In this document: positions 35,592-46,739 of the stretch, piece by piece | Layout: each line of letters starts with the position of its first letter | How positions within the stretch are numbered: the stretch's first letter is position 1 | Source: Pleurodeles waltl | Lineage: Eukaryota; Chordata; Amphibia; Caudata; Salamandridae | Reading direction: 5' to 3' | Assembly (NCBI RefSeq): GCF_031143425.1 | Contig: NC_090451.1 | Location: 665,942,508-666,006,507 of the forward strand | DNA length: 64,000 nucleotides | The notes under the pieces: model-generated | The model's input: the letters and a program-made list of their open reading frames with translations, nothing else | The model's database searches: none | What the model was told of the DNA's origin: nothing | Program-made: the position numbers and the translations under genes

Positions 35592-36119
35592 AGTCTGGGC
35601 ATCTACTCCTGCCCACCCAGCCCTGAGCCATTTAGGGGCGGGTTTGGGGACTGAATGGTGCTCCCTGTGAAGCCAATAGATCAGTCTTTCCCTAAATCTT
35701 GGTTGAAACGGGGAGGGATGCTGAGTGCGCTGTCAGATGGGGCACCTCCTGCCAGGACTCACAGAAAGTAAGTGTCCCTAGGAGTACCAAGGCCTTGGTA
35801 AGGGCACAATCTCGCACAAACCTGCACCAGTTGACCCTCTCATCCCTGCCTCAGGCAATCAAGTCAAAAACCATTTAAGCTTTTTCACAAGATGATCTAG
35901 TTTGTTAAATTGTAAACTAGGATTGTACGTTATCCCTCATTGCATTTGTAACTTTTCAATTATTTGACACATACCCATGTTCTCTCCACTCTTCTGAAAA
36001 GAACCCTAGCGCTTTCCAAGCCACTGGAAACACTAGTGCGTTACACGGATTAAACTGTACAGATGGATGTACCTATGGCGTCTCTCAAGAAGGATCAAGA
36101 GGAAGAAGACTTTACAGAA

Positions 36120-36300
36120 CGGATTAATTTGTGCCGGTGGGTGCAGGTGTCGGACACGGTACTCATTTTTGGCCAGAGGGACTTATTTTCCTTCATCAGA
36201 CTTTGACCCAAGGCAAGAAGGAGACTTAAAGAAAAGCACAGAGAAGGATAGGACAACAGTGGTAAATGGAGGAAGCGGGGATGAAAAAGAATCTAAAAAT
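36120..36300 (+). mobile_element. hAT-type MITE, truncated copy
   Basis: GGATTAATTTGTGCCGGTGG to about 36300 resembles the left part of the family at 49448 and 52630 (CTTAATTTG.GCCGGTGG, then a GGACTTATTTTCCTTCATCA block). The right terminus is replaced by a CT-rich tract. Confidence 0.6.
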
Positions 36301-36311
36301 ATAAGGCTGTT

Positions 36312-36555
36312 CTTTTCTTCTTCTCTCTCTCTCTCTCTCCTCCCCCTCCCCTCTTTTCTCTCTCCTCTGTGTTTTCTCCTCTCTGTCCTCTGTTTCTCCT
36401 TCTCTCTCTTTTCTCTCTCCCCTCTCGCTTTTCTGTCTCTCTCTCCTGTTTCTCTTTCTCCTCTCTCGCCTTCTTTTTTCTTTCTCCTGATTCTCTTTCT
36501 CCTCCCGCTCTCTCCCCCCTCTCTCTCTCCTCCCCTCGTTCCCTCTCTCCCTTTT
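36312..36555. repeat. CT-rich low-complexity tract
   Basis: About 240 bp of nearly pure TCTC/CTCC sequence. It creates long Ser/Leu-rich and Glu/Arg-rich open frames that I do not regard as genes. Confidence 0.9.
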
Positions 36556-36559
36556 ACCT

Positions 36560-37755
36560 AAAAATTCAGTAGAGTTTCGCAAAAGATCATGCAAGCCCGT
36601 GTGTGCTGGGCAAACGCTGGTAAATACACACCTGGTACCACTGCACCCTGAGCCACCTTGGAAACAGTGAGCACAATTCATAGAGATGGTGCTGCGTCTT
36701 AGGGCCAGATGCATTATGTAGCCGTGGAGTTTTTCACACAATTATAACTTTACTGCATTTGCCATCTAATCCATCATCTGCTGCATTGTCTGCAGATTTC
36801 AACAAAAAAGCTGCTCCTTTGTCAAACCGATAGAAAGCTACTAAAAGCGCCGCAGAACCTACATCAGGAAGCCAACTGCAAAAGTTGACAGGTTGACAGC
36901 TCTTTTACTTATTTCTTTATTTGGGTGTTAAAAGTGATGCAAAAGAAGTGAGACCTTTGCCCAGATATTGTTAAAATGTGTAAAGAATCATTCTAAAATA
37001 TTCAGGGAGTACTACTACTGAATGTACCGTATTAGGCAGCATAATTTGCTTTTTCCTGCCTCATAATTTAGCCAACCTACCAATAATTCTGCCTTCTGTG
37101 CTGCATAATTCATGCGACCTTGGTCTTAGTTGAACTTCTGCGCACAAAAAGATCACTGCGCAGAATCAAGAAAGGTGGAATGATACTTTCACAATGTGAA
37201 TTTGCAAACAAAGTTCTGTCAGGATGGCAGAATTTACTCCTTTACAACTTCTTAGAAGTCCTGATCAGGGAACCTGAAAAAGTGGTGGAACTCCCACAAA
37301 CCTGTAAACTACATCCTTTGGAGATAGTTTCCATCTGGAAAACAATAACTTTTGCTGCTGTCAGTGATAAGAGTACGTGTATTTCCAGGGTGCAAGATTC
37401 AAAGGAGGTGTAAAGTAAGGGTTTTGTTCATGAGGAAAAATGTATTCCCTGTTGGGGTAAAAACATGTCTGGTAATAATTTAAATGTGCGACACATTTCT
37501 TCATGAGAGCTATTCCCACATGTGGATAATTTGTGCCGGAAAAAATCAGTTAATTGATTAAGGGTGTAGGTTACTTGGCGGATTATTGGAATACTTTATG
37601 AACTTGTAAAACTGTTCATATATGCTCTACATTTTGAAAAGAGCCCTACAGGAGCAGTAGTCCGACTTTGAACGCCCTTCTTTGTGAAATAGACCAGTGC
37701 GTCTGATATCTCCTGAGTAGTACTGACATTAAGTACAATCTAATTAACTCTCCTA
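36560..37755. other. Unassigned DNA
   Basis: No gene recognised. The 97-codon frame at 37120-37413 has no domain motif I can name. Confidence 0.5.
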
Positions 37756-38289
37756 CTCACAGACACAAATCAATAAACTCTTTATCACATTTCAGAAGTC
37801 TGAAAACTGCAGCACCCTCAGACACAGTATCACTGAAGGTCACCTTCTTGAGACTTAGCCTTTCTAAACTGCTCACTGCTACTTGGATACTGCCACAAAC
37901 TACACCACACAGTGTCACTAAGTTCCTTAAGTGCCACTACTCAGTACCACTGCTACTAAACTCATCCACCCCAATAACCGCGTCAGCGAAATCACCCTTA
38001 TTAAGCTTCAGTATCACTAACCCCCATTGCCATGAGTGTCACTAAACAATGTCTGTGACATTGCCCTGAATTTCAACAACCGCAAACATATGCCACTACA
38101 CCCTCTGGTAGAAATTATACAGTCACTAAACATGTACTCTGCTGCTCTAATGAATGTTACTTAACTTACAACCCTCAGACACAACGTCTCTAAACTCCAC
38201 TGCTCTCAGTAACTGCGTCACTAAATTCTACCTCTCTCAGTAACAGTGATACTCCACTGCTATTGGTGTGAGCGACACCAGACTCTATA

Positions 38290-39848
38290 CAGGGAGTGCA
38301 GAATTATTAGGCAAGTTGTATTTTTGAGGATTAATTTTATTATTGAACAACAACCATGTTCTCAATGAACCCAAAAAACTCATTAATATCAAAGCTGAAT
38401 ATTTTTGGAAGTAGTTTTTAGTTTGTTTTTAGTTTTAGCTATGTTAGGGGGATATCTGTGTGTGCAGGTGACTATTACTGTGCATAATTATTAGGCAACT
38501 TAACAAAAAACAAATATATACCCATTTCAATTATTTATTATTACCAGTGAAACCAATATAACATCTCAACATTCACAAATATACATGTCTGACATTCAAA
38601 ACAAAACAAAAACAAATCGGTGACCAATATAGCCACCTTTCTTTGCAAGGACACTCAAAAGCCTGCCATCCATGGATTCTGTCAGTGTTTTGATCTGTTC
38701 ACCATCAACATTGCGTGCAGCAGCAACCACAGCCTCCCAGACACTGTTCAGAGAGGTGTACTGTTTTCCCTCCTTGTAAATCTCACATTTGATGATGGAC
38801 CACAGGTTCTCAATGGGGTTCAGATCAGGTGAACAAGGAGGCCATGTCATTAGATTTCCTTTTTATACCCTTTCTTGCCAGCCACGCTGTGGAGTACTTG
38901 GACGCGTGTGATGGAGCATTGTCCTGCATGAAAATCATGTTTTTCTTGAAGGATGCAGACTTCTTCCTGTACCACTGCTTGAAGAAGGTGTCTACCAGGA
39001 ACTGGCAGTAGGACTGGGAGTTGAGCTTGACTCCATCCTCAACCCGAAAAGGCCCCACAAGCTCATCTTTGATGATACCAGCCCAAACCAGCACTCCACC
39101 TCCACCTTGCTGGCGTCTGAGTCGGACTGGAGCTCTCTGCCCTTTACCAATCCAGCCACGGGCCCATCCATCTGGCCCATCAAGACTCACTCTCATTTCA
39201 TCAGTCCATAAAACCTTAGAAAATCAGTCTTGAGATATTTCTTGGCCCAGTCTTGACGTTTCAGCTTGTGTGTCTTGTTCAGTGGTGGTCGTCTTTCAGC
39301 CTTTCTTACCTTGGCCATGTCTCTGAGTATTGCACACCTTGTGCTTTTGGGCACTCCAGTGATGTTGCAGCTCTGAAATATGGCCAAACTGGTGGCAAGT
39401 GGCATCGTGGCAGCTGCACGCTTGACTTTTCTCAGTTCATGGGCAGTTATTTTGCGCCTTGGTTTTTCCACACGCTTCTTGCGACCCTGTTGACTATTTT
39501 GAATGAAACGCTTGATTGTTCGATGATCACGCTTCAGAAGCTTTGCAATTTTAAGAGTGCTGCATCCCTCTGCAAGATATCTCACTATTGTTGACTTTTC
39601 TGAGCCTGTCAAGTCCTTCTTTTGACCCATTTTGCCAAAGGAAAGGAAGTTGCCTAATAATTATGCACACCTGATATAGGGTGGTGATGTCATTAGACCA
39701 CACCCCTTCTCATTACAGAGATGCACATCACCTAATATGCTTAATTGGTAGTAGGCTTTCGAGCCTATACAGCTTGGAGTAAGACAACATGCATAAAGAG
39801 GATGATGTGGTCAAAATACTCATTTGCCTAATAATTCTGCACTCCCTG
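38290..39848 (-). mobile_element. Tc1/mariner transposon with IR/DR ends
   Basis: The element is 1559 bp, flanked by TA on both sides (38288-38289 and 39849-39850). Both ends start CAGGGAGTGCAGAATTATTA when read inward. A second, similar inverted repeat, GTGCATAATTATTAGGCAAC at 38480-38499 and its complement at 39649-39670, lies about 200 bp in from each end, giving the IR/DR layout known from Sleeping Beauty-type elements. A transposase pseudogene fills the centre on the - strand. The ends are nearly identical and the gene has only two frameshifts, so the insertion is fairly young compared with its surroundings. Confidence 0.93.
38596..39630 (-). pseudogene. Tc1/mariner transposase (two frameshifts)
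   Basis: The enzyme would bind the inverted repeats and cut and paste the element at TA. Reading begins MGQKKDLTGSEKSTIV at 39630, a paired-type DNA-binding region with helix-turn-helix motifs (LKIAKLLKRDHRTIKRF) and a basic KPRRKIT linker. After a frameshift near 39213, the frame gives WTDE (first catalytic Asp), GGGGVLVWAGI and MQDNAPSHASK (second Asp). A second frameshift near 38850 leads to SPDLNPIENLW (catalytic Glu). All three acidic residues survive. If the second shift is one extra A, the second Asp and the Glu are separated by 36 residues instead of the classic 34. About 345 codons in all, normal for the family. Confidence 0.9.
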
Positions 39849-40150
39849 TAGTATTCAGTAAGTGTTTTACTAAACGCCACTTCCCTGAGTAACCGTGTCA
39901 CTAAACCCCACCATCTTCAGAAACACAGGCACTGGTTATAACCATCCACACACAGCCCTCGGACACATCATCAGCTAGCTCTCCAGTACTCTCAAGGAGA
40001 GTGTCCATAAACTGTACCATCCTGAGGGACGGCGTATCCTAAAATCTACCACCCTCGGACCGTGTCCTACAGTTCTGTTGCCCTCAGAGAGTGTGCCCAT
40101 ACTTTGCCACCTTCATACATTGCCAAAAAGTCAATCACCCTCCTAGAGTA

Positions 40151-40682
40151 CCGTAAAACTCCTTCATAGATTCAATCACTTTTGAAGAAATGTCAGTGGT
40201 CACAAGGCAGCTTCCTTGTGGGAATTGTACTTTATTGTGGGTGTTAAAGGTCCTTGGGGACTGTTACATTCCAGACAATCCAACTGGATAACCATAGTAC
40301 GTCACTTGCACCAGTGACCCACAAGAGTATTCAAAGCCCTCTCCAGCAGGTGGGAGACGGTTTGGAACTTAGATACTGAATGACACCGAAAGCTGAAGGC
40401 TTGAATATTTGAGGGAGGTCCCCCCCGCCTGCCCTGGGCTACCCTCAATCACCTGCAAAGACCCAGGATACTCTCCTGGATGATAGTGCACTAAATACAC
40501 GTAATATAACCAAACAAGTGATTAACCATGTAATCTGAATGTTAAGTTACAGCTGTTACATTCAAAAGGCGTAGGGCTTTTATTTACATAGAGAAAAGTA
40601 GGGCCAATAGAACCAAGATCAGTAATGTGCAGCATGGGGTTGTGACACCTTCTGGGGTAGACAAGGTACTAACCCAAATGAA
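40151..40682. other. Unassigned DNA
   Basis: No feature recognised. Confidence 0.5.
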
Positions 40683-41105
40683 CAAGTTACTTACCTTCGG
40701 TAACAATATATTTGGTAAGGACATATTCTAGTTGCAGATTCCTTACTTTCAAATTTACTCTAGATGTCAGACTAGATCCGGAGATTTTTATTCGAGCACT
40801 ATCCCTACGAACCGTCAGGTGGCGTCTGTCGACTCAGTGGGCATCATTGGCGCTGTGGTCACCGTAATGACGTGGCTGTCGTACACAGGCGCCACCCCAG
40901 CATGCCGACATCAGTTTCTTCTCACAACTTTCCACGCCTGTAGCGCTGAGCCGTGAAGAACACTGAGCATGGTGCGCCAAAACTAGGGCCCTTAAAGGGA
41001 AGTTCCTGTCCCTAGAAATCAGTTCGCAAAGTGGGGAGGATGGGCGGGTCGGTCAGGAATCTGCAACTAGAATACGTCTCTATCAGATATATCATTACCA
41101 AAGCA
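40683..41105 (-). repeat. DIRS copy 2 terminal inverted repeat and internal complementary region
   Basis: The two inverted segments at about 40683-40742 and 41048-41105 share the CTAGTTGCAGATTCC core and the flanking GATATATC/GGTAA words in inverted order. The 300 bp between them is non-coding. Such pairs template the circular intermediate in the DIRS replication model. Confidence 0.6.
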
Positions 41106-41149
41106 ACATGTACATCTGAGAGACTTCTTTAGAATAGATACCCTAGGAA

Positions 41150-42480
41150 TACCATCCCGGGTGGTGGGCTGCGAACTAAGATCGCACCAAAAAGTCCTGT
41201 AAAACTGAATGACCGAATCCGCCGTCTTTGCGGACCTGACTGTTTAGTGAATGTGCGCAGGGATGCCCACGTCGCTGCCTGGCAGATATCCAGGACTCAA
41301 ACTCCGTGTGCTAACGCTGTGGTGGCAGCAGTTGCTCTGGTAGAATGATCTTGCAAACCCTCAGGGGGTTGCTTTTTCACCAAAGCGTAGAATGTTTTGA
41401 TGCAGAGGACTACCCACCCAGAGATGGTCCTTTTCTGTCCCACCCTTCCTTTCTTCGAACCCACATAACCCACAAAGAGTTGATCGTCCACCTGGAAATC
41501 TTTGGAATGGTTTAGGTTGAACGCCAACACTCTTTTTGGATCCAGATGGGGGAAGTCTCTCCTCATGAGGGGATGTGGGGTGTGTAAAAAGTAGGCAACA
41601 TGATTGATTGGCCTACATGAAAAGGTGTCACCACTTTGGGAAGGAAGGAAGCACTGGTACAAAGCACTCCCTTGTCAGGATGGACAGCTAGAAATGGTGG
41701 CTTCGGAGAGAGAGCCTGGAGCTCACTCACTCTGCAAGCAGTGATGATGGCAATCAAGAAGGTAGATTGAAGAGTCAAGAGCTGCAGGGGACAGTTGTGG
41801 ACGCATTGAAAAGGAGCACACATGAGATATGTGAGGACCAAGTTCAAATCCCACTGGGGCATTATGAACTGGACACGAGGGAACTTATGGGTGAGTCCTT
41901 TAAGAAACCACCCAACAATGGGAGATTTGAACAGCAAAGGTTGGTTTGGCAGCCTTAAAAAGGCAGAGATGGCAGGCGAATAACCCTTGAGGGTGCCCAG
42001 AGCAGGGCACTGCTGGGCAAAAGAAAAAATGAAGAGGAGAACCACTTGTTGATAAACCATGCCACAAATGTTTTCCAACGACAGGCATATATTGTTTTGG
42101 TGGAGGGATGCCAGGCTCCCAAGACAACATTACAGACTTTGGGCAGAAGGTGGAAAGCTGTCAACTACTGCTGCTCGATCTCCACGCAAGGAGGTGGAGA
42201 AGGGACAGGGTCGGGTGAAAAACAGCCCACTTCTCCTGCAACAGAGGATCCTCCCAAAGGGGCAGTTTGATTGAAGGTCCGATGGCTATGCTCAATAGCT
42301 CGGGATGCCCAGTCTGGAGCCAGTAGGATTACCTGGACCCGGTTGTGCCTGATTTTCTTCAGAGCCCTGGGCAGAATTTGTATTTGAAGGAAGGTGTAAA
42401 AGAGGCCTGAGCTCCACTCGTGATAAAAAGTGTGGCCGAGCAAATGCCGCCTTCGAAACTCCAACACTCAAAACAGCTGA
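41150..42480 (-). pseudogene. DIRS copy 2 tyrosine recombinase (catalytic Tyr region lost)
   Basis: The readable blocks from N to C are an N-terminal segment (YSPAISAFLRLP), ITACRVSELQALS with the first catalytic Arg, PPFLAVHPDKGV, and DHSTRATAATTALA with the HxxR box (41336-41347). In the next frame follow DICQAATWAS and TFTK. Where copy 1 has TFTKHYC, this copy reads TFTKQSGP (about 41237-41250), so the nucleophilic Tyr is gone. A stop or frameshift lies after the HxxR box at about 41297. The protein cannot be active. Confidence 0.82.
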
Positions 42481-42549
42481 CATTGTGCGTACCCTGCGGA
42501 GGCAAGCAGATCTAACCAAGGCTCTCCCCACTGCTGAAAGAAACCTTGT

Positions 42550-42870
42550 GCCACCTCCAAATGGAGTCACCATTCGTGATAGACTATCCATCGACAGCTG
42601 AGTTTGTCTTCTCTGTGGTTCAGACAGCCTGCCAGATATTGAACCACCAGTGAAATGCCCTGTCGTTCCAGCCTTGTCCAGAGGTGAAGAGCCTCTAGAC
42701 AGAAGGTCCACAACCTCACTCTGCCATGCTTGTTGCAGTACCACATGGTGGTGGTGTTGTCGGTGAACACCTGCACCGCTTTCCCTTTGAGAGAGGGAAG
42801 AAATGCTTTAAATGCAAGGTGGATCATGCAGAGCTCCAAAAGGTTAAGTGGAGTCCAGACTCCGACGGAG
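42550..42870 (-). pseudogene. DIRS copy 2 RNase H domain
   Basis: MELCMIHLAFKAFLPSLKG includes the conserved Glu helix, followed by VQVFTDNTTTMWYCNKHG with a catalytic Asp and VQYLAGCLNHREDKLS with the final acidic position. The N-terminal Asp segment falls in another frame upstream. It joins directly to the RT. Confidence 0.78.
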
Positions 42871-42879
42871 ACTAAAGGC

Positions 42880-43560
42880 CTCTAATCTCCACCTCTCCCA
42901 TGTGGCCGTTCTATCCCAGATATCCTGGACTCACTTTTTGGGAGGATAAGCCCGAAACAGCACTGTGTCCAGAATGGCTCTAATGAAAGGGAGCGTCTGA
43001 GAGGGAGTCGTGTGACTTCAGCATGTTTATAGTGAACCCCAGCGAATGTAGGAGGTTCGCCATAGTCTGGAGGCGGGAGAAGACAGCCAGGGGTGAGTCT
43101 GCCTTCAACAGACAGTCGTCGAGGTAGGGGAAGATTGAAACCCCTAACCTGCGCAGTTGAGCTGCAACCACTACCATCACTTTCGTGAACACCCAAGAGG
43201 CACTGAAAAGGCCAAAGGGGAGCACGGTGAACTGAAAATGCTCGTGACCTACCATGAATTGCAAGTAGGAGCTCACAGGACAGGATTGGGATATAGACGT
43301 CCCTCAAGTCCAACGCTACCATCCAGTCTCCAGGGTCCAGGGCAGACATGACCTGAGCTAGAGTTAGCATTTTGAACTTCTCCTTCTTGAGGAAGAGATT
43401 GAGGGACCGGAGATCTAGGATAAGGCGACGGCCCTTGTCCTTTTTGGGCACCAGAAAGTAGCGGGAATAACAACCACAACCTACTTCTGGTGCAGGGACC
43501 CTCCTTAGACAAAAGAGCCTTGACTTCCTCGCGGAGAATAACCAAATGATCCTCTGACAG
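42880..43560 (-). pseudogene. DIRS copy 2 reverse transcriptase
   Basis: Visible motifs are YSRYFLVPKKDKGRRLILDL, then VMSALDPGDWMVALDLRDVY with the first catalytic Asp. In a second frame come QFTVLPFGLFSASWVFTKVM and FPYLDDCLLKADS with an intact YLDD box (43115-43126). LLHSLGFTINMLKS follows. A frameshift near 43270 separates the palm halves. Confidence 0.86.
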
Positions 43561-43719
43561 ATGATTGTATGATGGTGGCTTGGTCGGAGGGGAAGTCTTG
43601 AAGGGGAGGGAGTAACCCCTTCAGACGATTCACAACACCCGCCTGTTCGTGGTGATGGATTCCCAGTGGGGCAGGTGATGGCGAATCCTGCTGCCAACTG
43701 GTCCCGGATGTTCCAATGC

Positions 43720-44750
43720 GCTATGAAGGAGTGGAGGCAATGGAACGTGCAAGGGTTGGCTGGGTGGGCCACTGGCTCCCTGATCCACAAGCACTTAGGA
43801 TCCAGCATCCGCGCAGAGAAGTGTGTGTGGGTCGGTGACCGGTTGGATATGAATGCGGCTGGGTGTCCCTTCCATATCCATGAAAGTGGCGAAAAGCGGA
43901 CTGTGGGGGCTGAGGAGCTGCTACAAGGCCAAAGGACCGATCCGTAGCCTGGGAGTTCTTAAAGCACTCGAGTGCTGAGTCTGCTTTGTCTCCAAAGAGA
44001 CAGGAGCCATCAAAGGGCATGTCCATTAAAGATTGCTGGACTTCCCCCTGAAAAGCCAGACGTCATCAACTAGGCGTGTTGCCTCAAGGCCACTGTTGAT
44101 GCAACCAATCTACCCAGTGGGTTTGATGCATCCAGTCCACAACGAATCATTAACTTTGCTGCATCTCTTCCATTCCTAACAGCTTACGAGAGAGACGCCC
44201 AGACCTCCTCCAGAACATGAGGCAGCACTCGTGCGACCATATCCCAGAGAGTATGGGAGAATTGACCAAAAGGCATCCGGTGTTCAATGACCATAGCACT
44301 AGACTGGCAGAAGAAAACATTTTCTTCCTGAAGTTTTCCAGTCTTTTTGATTCCCTATCCAGGGGAGCAGAAGGGAATGCGCCAGATGATGAAGAAGACT
44401 GATCACAAGGCTCTCAGGCGTAGGATGTTGGGTCAGGAATTTTGTGTCGGTCGGCGCAGGCAGATGGCGGCGGGCAACCATCCTATTCACAGGAGCACCT
44501 GTGCTGGGTTTGGACCAGGTACCCAGTAGGACGTCCGTAAGGGCTTTATTAAAGGGAAGGAGGGTGTACCGAACTGGAAGCCCGAGGCAGAAGCACCTTG
44601 GTCAGGAGTTTAGTTCTCACCTCCACAGAAGGAAGCTCAAGGTCCAAAACCTCAGCATCCCTTCTTACCACCATGAATCTTCTGAATGTCCCAACCGCCA
44701 GCTATTCTTGTTACTCAAGGGCATTCATCACCCACTATAAACAATGAATT
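43720..44750 (-). pseudogene. DIRS copy 2 gag-like protein (heavily broken)
   Basis: Blocks typical of vertebrate DIRS gag can be read in several frames: EVLDLELPSVEVRTKLL (about 44640), FLTQHPTPESLV (about 44440), SAPLDRESKRLENFRKKMF, then MDMPFDGSCLFGDKADSALE (about 44020) and the segment leading into pol. At least four frameshifts or stops occur. The function would be nucleocapsid-like packaging of the RNA. Confidence 0.7.
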
Positions 44751-44754
44751 CCAC

Positions 44755-46145
44755 GCATGGATGAGATGTATTTAGAGGCCCAGTGGACCAGTTTCACAGA
44801 ATCTCTGTGTCCAAAAAGATGGTCCACTGACAGTAAACAAGGATGCCTTGGGCCCTGCTGCATGCAAAGAAAAAGACCCTTTTGACTGCAGTTGGATAGT
44901 AAAATACAGCAATTGACAGGCCTCAATGGACCCCTTTGGGCTCTTGTCCATGGTGCCACTTCATCTGCTGCACCAATGGTGGCTACACACATTTCCACTG
45001 AGGCTCCAGTGGTTGGTGTCTGAGTTCTGGAGCACAATTTAGGGAAAACCAATAGTTACCCTAAATAGTTTTGGGGATCAATAAACAGGTAGACAGACTA
45101 CAGGTGTTGAAGTTGTGATACAATCCAACATATGCCCTCTGATGTATTTATCTTCCAGTGTCATTATTCAGAAAATGGCTAGTTGTGGTTGTGAGTTAGA
45201 CCACACAGGGGGGGCCAACTGGCTCTTACATGCTGGCACAACTCACTAGTTCACCTATGGATCTTGCAACCTGAGCTGGAGTGATGGGGTCCAACCATCA
45301 CTTCAATCCAGAATTAATCAGCACCACAAGGACTACAATGATGTTTGTAAAGTTTCTGAAATTAGAGTATCCGATGACTGCAGGTTGAAGGAATTGGGCA
45401 ATGACCCCTTTTCTTTCTGATGGTACACGTGGATTATGGTCGACAGGCGCCCACGTTACCAAACACCTTTTGTGTCCGCTGTGCAGCCTTACTCCCTGGG
45501 AGATCTGAAAACCAGGCAGACTAGGTACCCAGTGTATTGTCCCAAACAACCAGATCATTAAAGGAGACATCCAGTGTAGTGGGAGAAAACTGTTCTCTTC
45601 ACCCAGTGTGGCAGCACGAACACTCACCACCAATAGGCGTTGCAGACTGTTGCTTTATTTGGTGACGCCTGCCTGTGTTTTGAGAGACACTGTGACATTA
45701 TTCACTGGATGGTCCCTTTGAGGCGTCTTTAAAGCATAGCTCCGAATACTGCTTTCTGTATCAAAGAAAAACATCTTCACAAGATGCCATCAACTGAGAA
45801 ACAGGAAGTCGGCAAGAAACCAGGAAGTCAGCAGGAAACCACCATCTTCCACTTCCTGTTCTTTAGCGCACGAGGCACACGTGTGCTAATTCGGGTGTCT
45901 GCACTGAAAGGGGTGGATGAGCAATAGAGCAGACTGAGGCCGCACCTGCATGGCCGACAATTACGTCTATTTTAATACTCTGCCTCTGAGCTGCCCCGAC
46001 TCCCCCTTTAAACGGCAGCAATTGCCTTGGGTGATCTGTGTTTCACAAATCACCGTCTGGTCCCTTCAAAAGATGACAATACATGGATTTTGTATTTCAG
46101 TTTGTCAAAAACACTGCGGATCACTTCCAGTTACAGACTGAACCA
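44755..46145. other. Unassigned DNA; possible DIRS 5' remainder
   Basis: A 105-codon - strand frame (44735-45052) abuts the gag remnant and could be its N-terminal part, but I recognise no motif. The remainder holds nothing I can name. Confidence 0.4.
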
Positions 46146-46149
46146 GGAG

Positions 46150-46670
46150 AATAGCTTCTATACAGACTAAACTATGAAAAGAACTGAACATTTCTGGGCA
46201 GTGTTATAATGAATGTTAATTCTTTGCAGGCTGAACCACTAGCACTGATTCTTGGCAAACCGAATAGAAGTGTTGCTTCCTTGCAGACCAGGAGCAAGCT
46301 GCACGTGTTACACAGGGTTGGTCACGTCTTTACTGGACGAGTACAGCTTCTGTAGACACTGTCCTTGGGTTCTGCTTCTTTACAGGCTAAGTCAGGATTA
46401 AGCTGTGCCGCAGATCACACCATGAGCGTCACTGCTTTGCAGGGTGAGCCGGGACAATGGCTTCCGGAGTGGACAAGCCACCAGTGCTAGTTCTTTCCAG
46501 ACTGACCCTTGAGTTCTACTTCTTAAAAGGCCAAGCCGAAGTATTTTTTTTTTTTTTTTTTACAGACCAAGGTGGTTTTTTTCTGTCTTTTTTACAGGCC
46601 AAACTAGTAATAATGGATGTCATACAGCAAGCCACGAGTATCACTTCTTTACAAAGTTAGCCATCGCTCC
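46150..46670 (+). repeat. Degenerate minisatellite of splice-acceptor-like units
   Basis: Units of about 57 bp share CTGCTTCTTTACAGGCTAAG. Pyrimidine-rich tracts followed by CAG end at 46229, 46286, 46385, 46442, 46500, 46565 and 46597. A long T run (46544-46561) belongs to one unit. The array borders the 51-bp minisatellite. Confidence 0.7.
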
Positions 46671-46739
46671 TGCTTCTTTTTGGACCAATTAAGATTGTGT
46701 TGCTTTGCACGTCACTCAATTAGTACTTCTTTTTTACCT

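Larger units (their letters stand above)
37760..40150. repeat. Decayed CACTAAACTCCACTG minisatellite split by Tc1 insertion
   Basis: Units near CACTAAACTCCACTGCTCTC followed by AGTAAC.GTGT recur every 30-45 bp at 37760-38287 and again at 39851-40150. The Tc1/mariner element at 38290-39848 sits between them, so the array pre-dates the insertion. Confidence 0.7.
40683..44750 (-). mobile_element. DIRS-like tyrosine recombinase retrotransposon, copy 2 (decayed, 5' end uncertain)
   Basis: The order on the - strand is gag, RT, RNase H, tyrosine recombinase, then terminal repeat. At the left, CAAGTTACTTACCTTCGGTA..CTAGTTGCAGATTCC (40683-40742) is matched in inverted form by GGAATCTGCAACTAGAATAC (about 41051), as expected of a DIRS inverted terminal repeat and its internal complementary region. 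The matching terminal repeat at the gag side is not visible, so the 5' end is truncated or lies in unrecognised sequence up to about 45.06 kb. The family differs from copy 1 at 5.4 kb in both terminal sequence and protein sequence. Confidence 0.85.

Noticed and set aside
36067..36741. Long open frames of 164 and 171 codons on both strands
   Set aside because: They are translations of a CT-rich low-complexity tract, with strings of Ser/Leu or Glu/Arg only.
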